Shown: piece by piece, positions 27,389-36,180 of the stretch
Layout: the number at the start of each line of letters is the position of its first letter
Numbering within the stretch: position 1 is the stretch's first letter
From: Vampirovibrio chlorellavorus
GTDB taxonomy: Bacteria; Cyanobacteriota; Vampirovibrionia; Vampirovibrionales; Vampirovibrionaceae
DNA: 64,000 nucleotides
Reading direction: 5' to 3'
NCBI GenBank assembly: GCA_003149345.1
Contig: QFWI01000011.1
Span: forward strand, 372,001 to 436,000
The notes under the pieces: model-generated
The model's database searches: none
The model's input: the letters and a program-made list of their open reading frames with translations, nothing else
What the model was told of the DNA's origin: nothing
Program-made: the position numbers and the translations under genes

Positions 27389-28017
27389 TTCGCTAATAAA
27401 ACAGTTTCCAGGTGTCGGGCCAATACGGGTTTCACGCTATCCACGGCGATGGGCTGCTTGAGGAGCGCCTGCATGCTGGTCATGACCTCACTTTGTAGCC
27501 CACAGGGATTGATTTGCGAAAACGCCGCCAAGTCCGTACTCACGTTCAAAGCCAGCCCGTGATAAGTGACCCATTGTTTGACGGCCACCCCGATGGAGGC
27601 CAGCTTTAGCAACGCCCCGGATTGCGGATCGGCTACCCACACCCCAGTCCACCCCGGATTGCGCAGGCCCTCAATGCCAAAGTCTTTTAAGGTCAGGATG
27701 ATGGCCTCTTCCAGATGTCGCAGGTATCGGTGTAAGTCTCGCTGGCCTTCGGGTAGCTGTAAAATCGGGTAAGCGATGAGCTGACCCGGCCCGTGATACG
27801 TCACGTCCCCGCCCCGCTCAATTTTGATAGCCGGTATATCGGGATTCAGCAGGTTTTCCGCATGGGTGCCCCGGCCCAGGGTATAAACGGGCGGGTGTTC
27901 ACCCATCAGCACGGTGTCGGGGATTTTTCCGGCCAGACGCTCTTGCACCAGCGACTGTTGCCACGCCCACACGGTTTGGTAGTCGGTGAGCCCAAAGTCT
28001 TGAATATTAAACCGCAA
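27385..28017 (-). CDS. lipB: Lipoyl(octanoyl) transferase
   Basis: LipB moves octanoyl from the acyl carrier protein to the lipoyl domain of 2-oxoacid dehydrogenases. At 210 residues it fits. RGGDVTYHGPGQLIAYPI is the family signature, and the catalytic Cys lies in INPCGLQ, with the catalytic Lys in SIGVAVKQWVTYHGLALN. It is the last gene of the lip/bkd operon, one base from lpd, so octanoylation occurs next to the enzyme it serves. Confidence 0.95.
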   Translation of the reverse strand: MRFNIQDFGLTDYQTVWAWQQSLVQERLAGKIPDTVLMGEHPPVYTLGRGTHAENLLNPDIPAIKIERGGDVTYHGPGQLIAYPILQLPEGQRDLHRYLRHLEEAIILTLKDFGIEGLRNPGWTGVWVADPQSGALLKLASIGVAVKQWVTYHGLALNVSTDLAAFSQINPCGLQSEVMTSMQALLKQPIAVDSVKPVLARHLETVLLAN

Positions 28018-28018
28018 T

Positions 28019-29488
28019 CTATTTAACCCCAGCGGCCGGGGCGGGTTTTTCCTTCTGGAAGATGTGAATGGCTAGCCCGTGGACGGCTTCAGCGGCTTCC
28101 ATCAGGGTTTCCGGCAAGGTGGGGTGGGTATGCACGGTCAGCGATATATCCTCGGCGGTGGCCCCCATTTCAATGGCCAATGTGGCCTCGGCAATCAGCT
28201 CAGACACTTCCGGGCCAATCATATGCACCCCTAAAATCAGGTCGGTGTCAGCGTCCGTAATCATTTTAACCATGCCATCCGGCTCGTTCATACTCAAGGC
28301 CCGCCCAGAAGCGGCAAAGGGGAACTTGCCCACTTTCACCGTGTAGCCTTGGGCCTTGGCCTGCTCCTCAGTCAAGCCCACCGTGGCGATTTCCGGGTCA
28401 CAGAAGATGGCCGAGGGCATGGCCCGGTAGTCTAGCACTTCCGGGCTGCCGTCAATCACGGCAGCGGCTACCAAGCCTTCTTTGGAGGCCTTGTGGGCCA
28501 GCAGGGGGGGGGCAGTGACATCGCCAATGGCGAAAATATGAGGCACGTTGGTGCGCAGTTGGGCATCCACCGGGATGAAGCCCTTGGCGTCCGTTTTAAC
28601 ACCGGCTTTCTCCAAGCCCAGGCCTTGGCTGTTGGGTTTGCGGCCCACGCACACCAGTAACTTCTCTACGGCTAGGGTGTTAGTGCCCTTGGGGGTTTCC
28701 AGTTGAAGGCTGATTTCGTTTTTATTGGCTTGGCTGATGCTGGCTTTGGTTCCTGTGTGCAGCTGAATGCCCCGCTTTTTCAGGGAGCGCTTAAGCAGTT
28801 GGGTGATTTCCGAGTCCACGCCGGGCAAAATAGTATCGCTCAGTTCAATAACGCTGACCTTGGCGCCCAGTTTGGCGTACAAGGTCCCCATTTCCAGACC
28901 AATGACCCCACCGCCTAACACGGCCAGGCTCTTGGGGATTTCCGTCCAGTTCAGGGCATCCCGAGAGTCAATGATGTTGTCCCCGTTCAGTTCAAAGCCG
29001 GGAACAGCAACAGGAGAAGATCCGGTGGCAATCAGAAAGGCATCCGCTTTTAATGTATGGCTTTGTCCGTCGTTGCCTTGTACGGATAGGGTTTTGGAAT
29101 CGCTGAACGTGGCCGTGCCGTACACGGTTTGAATGCCGTGGGCCTTGAACAACTGTCCAATGCCGCCGGTCAGCTTTTGCACCACGCCGCTTTTCCAGTG
29201 TTGCAGTTTGGGCATATCCAACCGCAGCCCATCGACCATGATGCCCAATTCGCTGGCCTGCTGAATCCGCTCCAACAGCGTGCCTGCGTAAATCAGGGCC
29301 TTGGAGGGGATACAGCCCCAGTTCAGGCAAACCCCGCCCAGGGCTTCTTTTTCCACCACGGTGACCGCATGTCCCAGTTGGGCCAACCGAATGGCCGCCA
29401 CATAACCGCCGGGGCCCGCCCCGATGACCACGACTTTTTGGGCTGCTTTCTGAGCGGTTTTTTGTTGGGGAGTGGGGCTTGCGGCCAT
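28019..29488 (-). CDS. lpd: Dihydrolipoyl dehydrogenase (E3)
   Basis: A 489-residue flavoprotein that reoxidises dihydrolipoyl groups and makes NADH. The FAD motif is VIGAGPGGYVAAIRLA. The redox disulfide is GGVCLNWGCIPSKAL. The NAD motif is VLGGGVIGLEMG, and the C-terminal interface has HTHPTLPETL with the catalytic His-Glu pair. A short N-terminal extension rich in Gln, Lys and Ala (residues 1-17) precedes the FAD domain; it has no lipoyl domain. It lies between the E2 gene and lipB in the same operon. Confidence 0.96.
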   Translation of the reverse strand: MAASPTPQQKTAQKAAQKVVVIGAGPGGYVAAIRLAQLGHAVTVVEKEALGGVCLNWGCIPSKALIYAGTLLERIQQASELGIMVDGLRLDMPKLQHWKSGVVQKLTGGIGQLFKAHGIQTVYGTATFSDSKTLSVQGNDGQSHTLKADAFLIATGSSPVAVPGFELNGDNIIDSRDALNWTEIPKSLAVLGGGVIGLEMGTLYAKLGAKVSVIELSDTILPGVDSEITQLLKRSLKKRGIQLHTGTKASISQANKNEISLQLETPKGTNTLAVEKLLVCVGRKPNSQGLGLEKAGVKTDAKGFIPVDAQLRTNVPHIFAIGDVTAPPLLAHKASKEGLVAAAVIDGSPEVLDYRAMPSAIFCDPEIATVGLTEEQAKAQGYTVKVGKFPFAASGRALSMNEPDGMVKMITDADTDLILGVHMIGPEVSELIAEATLAIEMGATAEDISLTVHTHPTLPETLMEAAEAVHGLAIHIFQKEKPAPAAGVK

Positions 29489-29529
29489 AATGACGGTGTC
29501 CTTTTTCTGGAAAACGCTTAAAACAGGGC

Positions 29530-30780
29530 TTACAGGGCGGCAATCAGCCGTGTGGGATGCTCCAGATACTGAATGACTTCCTTGACGAACAAGGCGGCCT
29601 CGGCCCCGTCTACCACCCGGTGATCGCAGGAAATGGACAGGTGCATCATTTCCCGAATGACGATTTGATCCTGCCCATTGATGGTGCGCACCACCGGGCG
29701 TTTTTCAATTTTGTTCACGCCCAATATGGCCACTTCCGGGTAGTTGATAATGGGCACGCCAAACAAGCCGCCAATGGAACCGATACTGGTCAGGGTAAAG
29801 GTGCCCCCCTTCAGTTCGTCCAATGTCAGTTTGCCGCTGCGGGCCTTCTCGGCCAGGGTTTTGATTTCGGTGGCCAGCGTGAACAGACTTTTGTGATCGG
29901 CCTGCTTGATGACCGGCACAATCAGCCCTTGCTCAGTGGCCACGGCCACCCCCAGGTTGATATCGTGCTTGTAGACCAGCTCTTGGGTCTTCTCGTCCAG
30001 CTGACTGTTCAGGATGGGGTACTTGCGTAGTCCGGCGATGACCGCCTTCATCACAAAGGGCAGGTAGCTCAGCTTGACCCCGTCGGCCTCGGCCAGGGGC
30101 ATCAATTCTTCCCTCATGGCCACCAGACGGCTCATGTCCACGTCTTCTACATAAGCAAAATGAGGGGCGGTTTGCTTGGATTTGACCAGATGCTCGGCAA
30201 TCTTGCGTCGCAGGCCGCTCATGGGCAACCGGCGCTCGCCTTGAGAAGGGATGACACTGGCGGCGCTGGTCGCTGGTCGGTTGGCTGGGGCCGCATTGCC
30301 GGGTTGAAAATTGCGAATATCTTCCTGGGTGACTCGTCCACGGGGGCCGCTGCCCGTCACCTGGCTTAAATCCACGCCCAGGGTGCGGGCCAGCTTGCGG
30401 GTGGCCGGGGCCGCTAATACTTTGCCGGCATCGCCTTGGCTGGTTGAAGGGGCGGTGATGGTGGCCGTGGCGGTGCGTCCGTTGCCGTTGGATGGACTCT
30501 GGCTGGCGCTGGCTTCGGCGGTTCTTGCGGTGCTGCCTGCACCAGCTTCCCCGAATACGGCAATCACGCTGCCCACGGTGATCACCTCTCCGGCTTTGCC
30601 CCGCAATTCCTGAATGACCCCACTGACCGGGGCTGGGATTTCGGCGGTGACCTTATCGGTCATCACTTCCACAATGGCCTGGTCTTCCTTGACGAAATCG
30701 CCCGGCTGCACCAGCCACTGCACAATTTCGCCCTCGTGGACGCCTTCCCCGATATCGGGTAGCTTGAATTCGTAGGCCAT
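29530..30780 (-). CDS. bkdB: Dihydrolipoamide acyltransferase (E2)
   Basis: A 416-residue E2. The lipoyl domain (1-80) carries the lipoyl-lysine in VEVMTDKVTAEIPAP. A linker with Ser, Thr, Ala and Asn is followed by the E1/E3-binding domain (LAAPATRKLARTLGVDLSQV). The catalytic domain ends with SISCDHRVVDGA, holding the HxxxD active site. The start at 30780 is chosen because MAYEFKLPDIG is the family's N-terminus; the longer frame (30810) is not needed. It fits the branched-chain complex because E1 alpha is of that type. Confidence 0.93.
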   Translation of the reverse strand: MAYEFKLPDIGEGVHEGEIVQWLVQPGDFVKEDQAIVEVMTDKVTAEIPAPVSGVIQELRGKAGEVITVGSVIAVFGEAGAGSTARTAEASASQSPSNGNGRTATATITAPSTSQGDAGKVLAAPATRKLARTLGVDLSQVTGSGPRGRVTQEDIRNFQPGNAAPANRPATSAASVIPSQGERRLPMSGLRRKIAEHLVKSKQTAPHFAYVEDVDMSRLVAMREELMPLAEADGVKLSYLPFVMKAVIAGLRKYPILNSQLDEKTQELVYKHDINLGVAVATEQGLIVPVIKQADHKSLFTLATEIKTLAEKARSGKLTLDELKGGTFTLTSIGSIGGLFGVPIINYPEVAILGVNKIEKRPVVRTINGQDQIVIREMMHLSISCDHRVVDGAEAALFVKEVIQYLEHPTRLIAAL

Positions 30781-30837
30781 AGTCTTTAAAGTCTCCTCAA
30801 AACTGCACAAAAGTCAGGGGGCTAGACCCGCCTGAGC

Positions 30838-31818
30838 TTATTCAAACGCCATGACGTCCTTGATACCCAGGAAAATGCGGATGGCATCCGGCACGTAAAT
30901 CTTCTCCAGTGTGTAGGGGAATGGGGTATCAAAGCCGCCAATGCGCTTGATGGGGGCTTCCAGATACTCCACGGCCCGCTCGGCAATGAGGGCCGCAATC
31001 TCAGCGCCGTAGCCACTGGTTTTGGGCGCTTCATACACAATCAGCGCTCTGCCCGTCTTGCGCACCGAGGCCAGAATGGCATCTTCATCCACCGGGTAGA
31101 GGGTACGCAGGTCAATAATCTCGCAGCGAATGCCCTCTTTTTCCAGAGCCTTTTCCGCGGCCAGACGGCAGGGCTCCACCATGGCCCCGTAGCAGAAGAT
31201 GGACAGATCGCTGCCCTCCTGCACCACACGGGCCGGGCCGATGGGCACGGTAAAGTCGCCTTCCGGCACCTCGCCTTTGACGGAGCGGTAAATCTTCTTG
31301 GGCTCCATAAAAATGACCGGGTCTTCGCCCCGAATGGCCGAGGCCAGCAGGCCCTTGGCATCTTCCGGGGTGGAGGGGATGACCACTTTTAAGCCGGGAG
31401 TATGGGTAAAGTAGGCTTCCGGGCTTTGGGAGTGATACAAGCCACCCCGAATCCCGCCCCCATATGGGGTGCGAATGACTACCGGGCAACTGTATTCCCC
31501 GCCGGAACGGTAGCGGAACTTGGCCAGCTCTGACACCACCTGATCGAAGGCCGGGTAAATGTAGTCGGCAAACTGGATTTCCGGTACCGGCTTCAGCCCG
31601 TACACGGCCATACCAATGGCGGCGCCCACAATGCCGGTTTCGGTCAAGGGGGTGCTAAAGGCCCGCTCTTCGCCGAATTCCCTGGTCAGTCCTTCGGTGG
31701 CCCGAAAGACGCCTTCGTTGACGCCCACGTCCTCGCCAAAAACCACCACCCGGTTGTCCCGGCGCATTTCGGTTTTGAGGGCATCGTTGATTGCCTGTAA
31801 TAAAGTCATTTGAGCCAT
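30838..31818 (-). CDS. bkdA2: 2-oxoacid dehydrogenase E1 beta subunit
   Basis: A 326-residue transketolase-like beta subunit. It has GEDVGVNEGVFRATEGL near the start and EIQFADYIYPAFDQ in the middle. Its C-terminal domain has TLYPVDEDAILASVRKTGR. The beta chain contributes to the thiamine diphosphate site and to E2 binding. An ATG at 31818 with AGGAGAG upstream is preferred over the slightly longer TTG frame. It is part of the six-gene operon. Confidence 0.93.
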   Translation of the reverse strand: MAQMTLLQAINDALKTEMRRDNRVVVFGEDVGVNEGVFRATEGLTREFGEERAFSTPLTETGIVGAAIGMAVYGLKPVPEIQFADYIYPAFDQVVSELAKFRYRSGGEYSCPVVIRTPYGGGIRGGLYHSQSPEAYFTHTPGLKVVIPSTPEDAKGLLASAIRGEDPVIFMEPKKIYRSVKGEVPEGDFTVPIGPARVVQEGSDLSIFCYGAMVEPCRLAAEKALEKEGIRCEIIDLRTLYPVDEDAILASVRKTGRALIVYEAPKTSGYGAEIAALIAERAVEYLEAPIKRIGGFDTPFPYTLEKIYVPDAIRIFLGIKDVMAFE

Positions 31819-31848
31819 ATTCAATCTCTCCTGTCAGCCTCTCAAAGC

Positions 31849-32985
31849 CTATAACGGAAACTCGCCTTCTTGCTGCCGGGGGAATTCACTTTCCTGCTCA
31901 ATGAGTTCATCCCGTTGACGGGCCAAGGCCGGCGGCAGCTCGGCGTACACATCCTCAAACAGGGAATTCCAGTCCGGTTCCGGCTTTTGAGCGGATTCGC
32001 CGGTGCCCTCATTCACCTGACTTTGGGCCGCTTCCCAGATTTTGGCCTCGTAAGCCTCATCCCACAAGTCCAGGGATTTCAGGTAGTTGCGGGTGCGGGC
32101 AATGGGGTCTTTATCCTCAGTCAACCACTGGTCGCTCTCATTGCCCCGGTAGCGGGTGGGGTCATCAGAGGAGGAGTGCGGGCCAACCCGGTAGGTATAC
32201 AACTCAATCAGGGTGGGGCCTTCTCCGGCACGGGCCCGGGCAAACGCTTCTTTGGAGGCGTTGTAAACGGCGATGACATCGTTGCCATCCACCCGCACGG
32301 CAGGAACCCCGTAGCCCACGCCTTTTAAATGCAAAGTCTCCGCCCCGCACTGCTTGGAGACCGGTTGGGAAATGGCGTACTGGTTATTGACGATATAGAT
32401 GACCAGCGGCGGCTTGTAGACCCCGGCAAAGGTCATGCAGGAGTGAAAATCGTTGGCGGACGTTCCCCCGTCGCCAATAAAGGTGGTGATGACCGCGTTG
32501 TCTTTTTTGTATTTGGCGGCCATGGCGGCCCCGGCGGCATGAATGAGGTGGGTGCCAATCACGCTGGAGGAGCTGACAAAGTTTAGTCGGCGGTTGGTAT
32601 AGTGGGCGGGCATTTGGCGGCCCTTGGCATAATCATCCCGGTTGCCGAACAGGTGATCGGCCAGCTCGGTAATGGGAGCGCCCTTGTAGAGCATCATACC
32701 GTACTGGCGGTAATACCCGAAAATCCAGTCCTGATCTTGTAAAGCATGGGCAATACCCACCTGGGTCGCTTCCTCGCCGGTAGAAGTGACGCAAAACCCA
32801 ATCCGCCCGCTGCGCTGCAGTTTTTTCTGGCGCTCATCGTAGGCCCGAATCAGGATCATGCCTTCATACATCTGTTTTAACTCTTGGGCAGTCAGGCCTT
32901 CCGGTAACTGGCCCGCCTTGGCGCTGTCGGTCATCGCCCGAAGCAGGGGTGCCGAATTGGGAATATCAGCGGATTTACTGCTCAT
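31849..32985 (-). CDS. bkdA1: Branched-chain 2-oxoacid dehydrogenase E1 alpha
   Basis: A 378-residue ThDP-binding alpha subunit. The ThDP motif is [12 protein letters not shown] followed by VNNQYAIS. The C-terminal phosphorylation-loop region reads [13 protein letters not shown], and the run [12 protein letters not shown] follows. This pattern resembles branched-chain (valine/leucine/isoleucine) enzymes more than pyruvate dehydrogenase. The reaction is oxidative decarboxylation of branched 2-oxoacids, giving acyl-CoA and primers for branched fatty acids. It overlaps lipA by 11 bases. Confidence 0.9.
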   Translation of the reverse strand: MSSKSADIPNSAPLLRAMTDSAKAGQLPEGLTAQELKQMYEGMILIRAYDERQKKLQRSGRIGFCVTSTGEEATQVGIAHALQDQDWIFGYYRQYGMMLYKGAPITELADHLFGNRDDYAKGRQMPAHYTNRRLNFVSSSSVIGTHLIHAAGAAMAAKYKKDNAVITTFIGDGGTSANDFHSCMTFAGVYKPPLVIYIVNNQYAISQPVSKQCGAETLHLKGVGYGVPAVRVDGNDVIAVYNASKEAFARARAGEGPTLIELYTYRVGPHSSSDDPTRYRGNESDQWLTEDKDPIARTRNYLKSLDLWDEAYEAKIWEAAQSQVNEGTGESAQKPEPDWNSLFEDVYAELPPALARQRDELIEQESEFPRQQEGEFPL

Positions 32986-33946
32986 GGCCTGTCTCCTTTG
33001 TGAATGATGATGGGGGCGTCGGTTTTACGGTCGCTTTGCGAGCCTCGATGACGCCTTTGATAAAAAATTCTCCGGCCCGGTAAGAACTGCGCACCAGTGG
33101 CCCCGAAGCGCAATATAAGAAGCCAAACTCTTCTTCGGCAATCTGTTGCCATTCCTTGAATTTCTGTGGCGGAATAAAGTCGATTACCGGCAAATGTTTG
33201 GGAGTGGGCTGCAAATACTGGCCCAGGGTTAAAATGTCCACATCGTGGGCCCGTAAGTCGGCCATACACTGGCGAATCTCGGTATCGGTTTCCCCCAAGC
33301 CCAGCATAATGGAGGACTTGGTAAAGCGATCCGGCTGCCAGGTTTTAATTCGTTGCAGCAGGGTGAGGGTTTGCTGGTATCCGGCCCGACGATCCCGTAC
33401 CGGGTGGGTCAGGCGCTCCACGGTTTCCACGTTTTGGGCAATGACATCCGGTTGGCTGTCCAGTAGCACCCGCAAGGGGGCCTCTTCGCCCTGAAAGTCC
33501 GGGATGAGGACTTCCACAATAATTTCCGGATTGGCTTTTTTAATTTCCGTCACGCAGCGGGCAAAATGGGCCGCTCCCCCATCGGGCAGATCATCCCGAT
33601 CCACGGAGGTCAGCACCACATATTCCCAACTGGCCTGTTTGATGACGTTGGCCAGCTTGTCCGGCTCCTCGGGATCCAGCCAGCCGTTGGGGTTTCCGGT
33701 CTTAACGGCGCAAAAGCGGCAGCCTCGGGTGCAGACATCGCCCATGACCATAAAAGTGGCCGTTCCGCCGGCCCAGCATTCCCCGATGTTGGGGCAGCGG
33801 GCCTCTTCGCAAACCGTGGCCAGACCGAGCGATTTGGAAACGCCCTTCAGTTCAAAGTAACGCTCGCCAGTGGGGGGGCGCACTTTCAGCCAGTCCGGCT
33901 TGCGGCTGACAGTGGGTATGCTACGAGGTGTGTTTCCGGCAGAAAT
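32975..33946 (-). CDS. lipA: Lipoyl synthase, with a likely unusual ATT start
   Basis: LipA inserts two sulfurs into the protein-bound octanoyl group. [12 protein letters not shown] is the auxiliary cluster (CX4CX5C), CTRGCRFC the radical-SAM CxxxCxxC, and GLGETDTEI and RSSYRAGEF are family motifs. The obvious start is GTG at 33883 (MRPPTGER), but the frame upstream reads [16 protein letters not shown], which is the normal N-terminal LipA motif, so the protein must begin earlier. An in-frame stop is at 33950-33952, and no ATG, GTG or TTG lies between. The only near-cognate candidate with a Shine-Dalgarno (GAGGG, about 9 bases upstream) is ATT at 33944-33946. So I extend the gene to 33946; the start is inferred. 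Confidence 0.88.
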   Translation of the reverse strand: MSAGNTPRSIPTVSRKPDWLKVRPPTGERYFELKGVSKSLGLATVCEEARCPNIGECWAGGTATFMVMGDVCTRGCRFCAVKTGNPNGWLDPEEPDKLANVIKQASWEYVVLTSVDRDDLPDGGAAHFARCVTEIKKANPEIIVEVLIPDFQGEEAPLRVLLDSQPDVIAQNVETVERLTHPVRDRRAGYQQTLTLLQRIKTWQPDRFTKSSIMLGLGETDTEIRQCMADLRAHDVDILTLGQYLQPTPKHLPVIDFIPPQKFKEWQQIAEEEFGFLYCASGPLVRSSYRAGEFFIKGVIEARKATVKPTPPSSFTKETGHEQ

Positions 33947-34287
33947 GGTTTAAACCCTCTTTCTTGGTGACACGCTTGCTTACTTGCGGGCGGCCTGTTT
34001 GAGTTCAGTTTGGCGGAACGCTTGGGGCAGCGCATGGCCGCAGCTTTTTTTACTTCCCTCATTATAAGCAAACCCCTGCTCATTCCAAAGCTATCACAGC
34101 CCCGTTTGTCTTTCCAACAAAGTTGTTTGAAAATATTTAGCAATTCTATTTCATGTTCGGCTTTTAACTTACCAGTTCACAGGCTGGCCCTGAATGCAAG
34201 GGGTTCATAGGCCAATTCCGATTTTACCCGGCTTCGATTTCTCTGAACTCGCTGCCTGCCCTCAATATCACGGAGTGTTTTTACCCT
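33947..34287. other. Divergent intergenic region lipA/HtrA-like gene
   Basis: Promoters for the lip/bkd operon (minus) and the HtrA-like gene (plus) must lie here. The middle is AT-rich. I see no gene, tRNA or terminator. An 85-residue minus-strand frame spans it but ends inside lipA in another frame; it is rejected. Confidence 0.4.
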
Positions 34288-35097
34288 ATGTCTGCTCATC
34301 GATTCATTTTAGCCTTGTTGACCGGCTTCAGCGCCCTGTGCGTGATGGGTGCCCCGACTTCGGCCCTGGCCTACGCCCCCCAGTTCGATTCCGAGGAGCA
34401 AGAAAACATTGGGGTTTACGAGCGGGCGGCGCAAGCGGTCGTGACCATCAACGCCCTGGTGGATGGTCGGCCTTCCAGCGGGGCCGGAGTGCTGATTGAT
34501 GAGTCAGGCATTATTCTGACCTCCAGCCATGTCATTGGCAACGCAACTACCGTGCAGGTTTCTCTGGCGGATGGACGCCGGGGGCCAGCCAGTGTGTTGG
34601 GTCGGGCTGGAGAGAAATCCGACTTGGCCCTGTTGCGGGTCAATTTAGGCGGCAGTTTCCCTTTCCTGAAGCTGGGGGACTCCTCCAGGGTCAAAGTGGG
34701 CCAGAAAGTCCTAGCCATTGGCAACCCCTATGGCTTTGAACGCACCCTGACCACCGGCATTATCAGTCGGATTGACGCTGAGCGGAACCGCATCCAGACC
34801 GATGCGGCCATCAATCCCGGTAACTCGGGCGGCCCCTTGCTGGATACCCAAGGGTATATCATTGGCATTAACCAGTCCATTTTCAACCCGGATGGCAATC
34901 GCTCCAACATTGGCATTGGCTTTGCCGTGCCAGCCAACACCGTAAAAAGCTTTCTGTTGGCCTTGGCCAATCAGCAACCCTTGCCAGCCACTGTGGCCGC
35001 CATTAGCAGGCAACCCGTTATTCGTTATCGCTATCCGGGCGCCGATGGCATTGCCAACGTGTCCATGTTGCTGCAAAAAGTGGGTGCCCAATACTAG
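34288..35097 (+). CDS. Periplasmic HtrA/S1C-type serine protease without PDZ domain
   Basis: A 269-residue protein with a signal peptide (HRFILALLTGFSALCVMG, cleavage near ALAYA). The trypsin-like catalytic triad is His in TSSHVIGN, Asp in KSDLALL and Ser in NPGNSGGPLL. The C-terminus ends shortly after the protease domain, so no PDZ domain is present. Such HtrA-like proteases degrade damaged envelope proteins or act in regulated proteolysis. The ATG is preceded by GGAG at 12 bases. It faces away from the lip operon. Confidence 0.9.
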   Translation: MSAHRFILALLTGFSALCVMGAPTSALAYAPQFDSEEQENIGVYERAAQAVVTINALVDGRPSSGAGVLIDESGIILTSSHVIGNATTVQVSLADGRRGPASVLGRAGEKSDLALLRVNLGGSFPFLKLGDSSRVKVGQKVLAIGNPYGFERTLTTGIISRIDAERNRIQTDAAINPGNSGGPLLDTQGYIIGINQSIFNPDGNRSNIGIGFAVPANTVKSFLLALANQQPLPATVAAISRQPVIRYRYPGADGIANVSMLLQKVGAQY

Positions 35098-35114
35098 ACA
35101 AACCAGTTCGTTTC

Positions 35115-35930
35115 CTACAAAACAGGCACCTGGAGATGACCCGCTGGTAGCTCAATGGCTGCGGGTGGAGCCGCCGGAGGCTCGGGCGTGAACCTGGATC
35201 TTAAGCTTGCCGCGATACGGCTGAATAAAGGGGGCTGAATTGCCTTCAGGCCGGAGATAGTCGCAAATGCTGTGATGGCCGAGCCACTGGTGATCAAGAT
35301 GCCACTCAGGAATTTGCCGAAGAACTTTAACCTTGGGCCCTGTGGTGTTTCAGTTTGATTGGATATAGCCAGCATTAGGGCGCCCGGAACAATCAGGGCC
35401 GTGCCTCCCAGAACACCGAGCATGCGAAAACACCATGCCAAGCTGCTGCTGAGCGTTCGGGGAAGCTCAATATCATCGTCAAACACGTCTCTATGATCGT
35501 TGGAATCGCCGATCGTGCTGGGTGGCGGATACGCACTCAGGGCCCCTTCAACCTGAACGTCGGCGGGCTGATCCGGTTGTTCAATGACCACCAGGGTTGA
35601 TCCTGGGGTTCCATTTCTGTCTGAAAAATCAGTAGGCCCAGCAGTTGCGGGAAGGGCTCTGCCCAGAGCCACACTTAAAAGTGGATGCGCGGTGCCTGGC
35701 TCAGGGCTGGCTTCTGGGGGACGGCTGGGGTCTGGGCCTTCCGTGGCAAAACTGTCCTGGCCGGAATCGTCTTGCCCCTGAACGGGTTGAGCAGGCTGCT
35801 GGGCGATGGGTTGGGCCTGAAATCCAATGGGGGTTGAACGCAGGGGGGTGGGCAATCCGTTGCGGGGGAGTGTGCTGGGGGAGGAAGGCAAGGGGTGAGG
35901 CTCCAGACAGGTTGGGGAGAAAAAGAACAC
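35115..35930 (-). CDS. Pro-rich protein with two membrane segments, unknown
   Basis: A 271-residue protein I do not recognise. Residues 1-150 are rich in Pro, Ser, Gln and Asp, and probably disordered. Two hydrophobic segments follow (MLGVLGGTALIVPGALMLAI and FLSGILITSGSAITAFATI) separated by a short loop with charged residues. A Pro-rich C-terminal tail closes it. The GTG start is uncertain because there is no strong Shine-Dalgarno. The membrane hairpin plus disordered arm is like that of the gene at 36181-37317. Function unknown. Confidence 0.55.
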   Translation of the reverse strand: MFFFSPTCLEPHPLPSSPSTLPRNGLPTPLRSTPIGFQAQPIAQQPAQPVQGQDDSGQDSFATEGPDPSRPPEASPEPGTAHPLLSVALGRALPATAGPTDFSDRNGTPGSTLVVIEQPDQPADVQVEGALSAYPPPSTIGDSNDHRDVFDDDIELPRTLSSSLAWCFRMLGVLGGTALIVPGALMLAISNQTETPQGPRLKFFGKFLSGILITSGSAITAFATISGLKAIQPPLFSRIAASLRSRFTPEPPAAPPAAIELPAGHLQVPVL

Positions 35931-36102
35931 AGCCGTCGAGAATCATTGCTGTTGAGAAAATGACTAAAGAAGAAATGCTAAGTCTGTAGCATTTTAATGA
36001 AAAGCCGATTTTTTCTCAATGCGCAATCAATAGGCTGGATTGACCACAGTGCTTGCTTGAGTAGAGAGACTGACGGGCGGCGGCGGGCTTCGCTAAAAAC
36101 AG

Positions 36103-36135
36103 ACCGCCCTCCAGGCGCTTGGCGAGGAGGGCGGT
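36103..36135 (-). terminator. Rho-independent terminator after the Ala-rich protein gene
   Basis: The perfect stem ACCGCCCTCC/GGAGGGCGGT has T-rich sides in both directions (CTGTTTTT on the minus strand, TTTT on the plus). It is 46 bases after the stop codon of the minus-strand gene 36181-37317. Confidence 0.8.
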
Positions 36136-36180
36136 TTTGCATCTGTTCAATGGTAGGGGTGGTCAGCTGGGGGAGGATTC

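Noticed and set aside
33886..34143. 85-residue minus-strand frame upstream of lipA
   Set aside because: It runs out of frame into lipA, has no motif, and the lipA frame itself extends through this area with a conserved motif.
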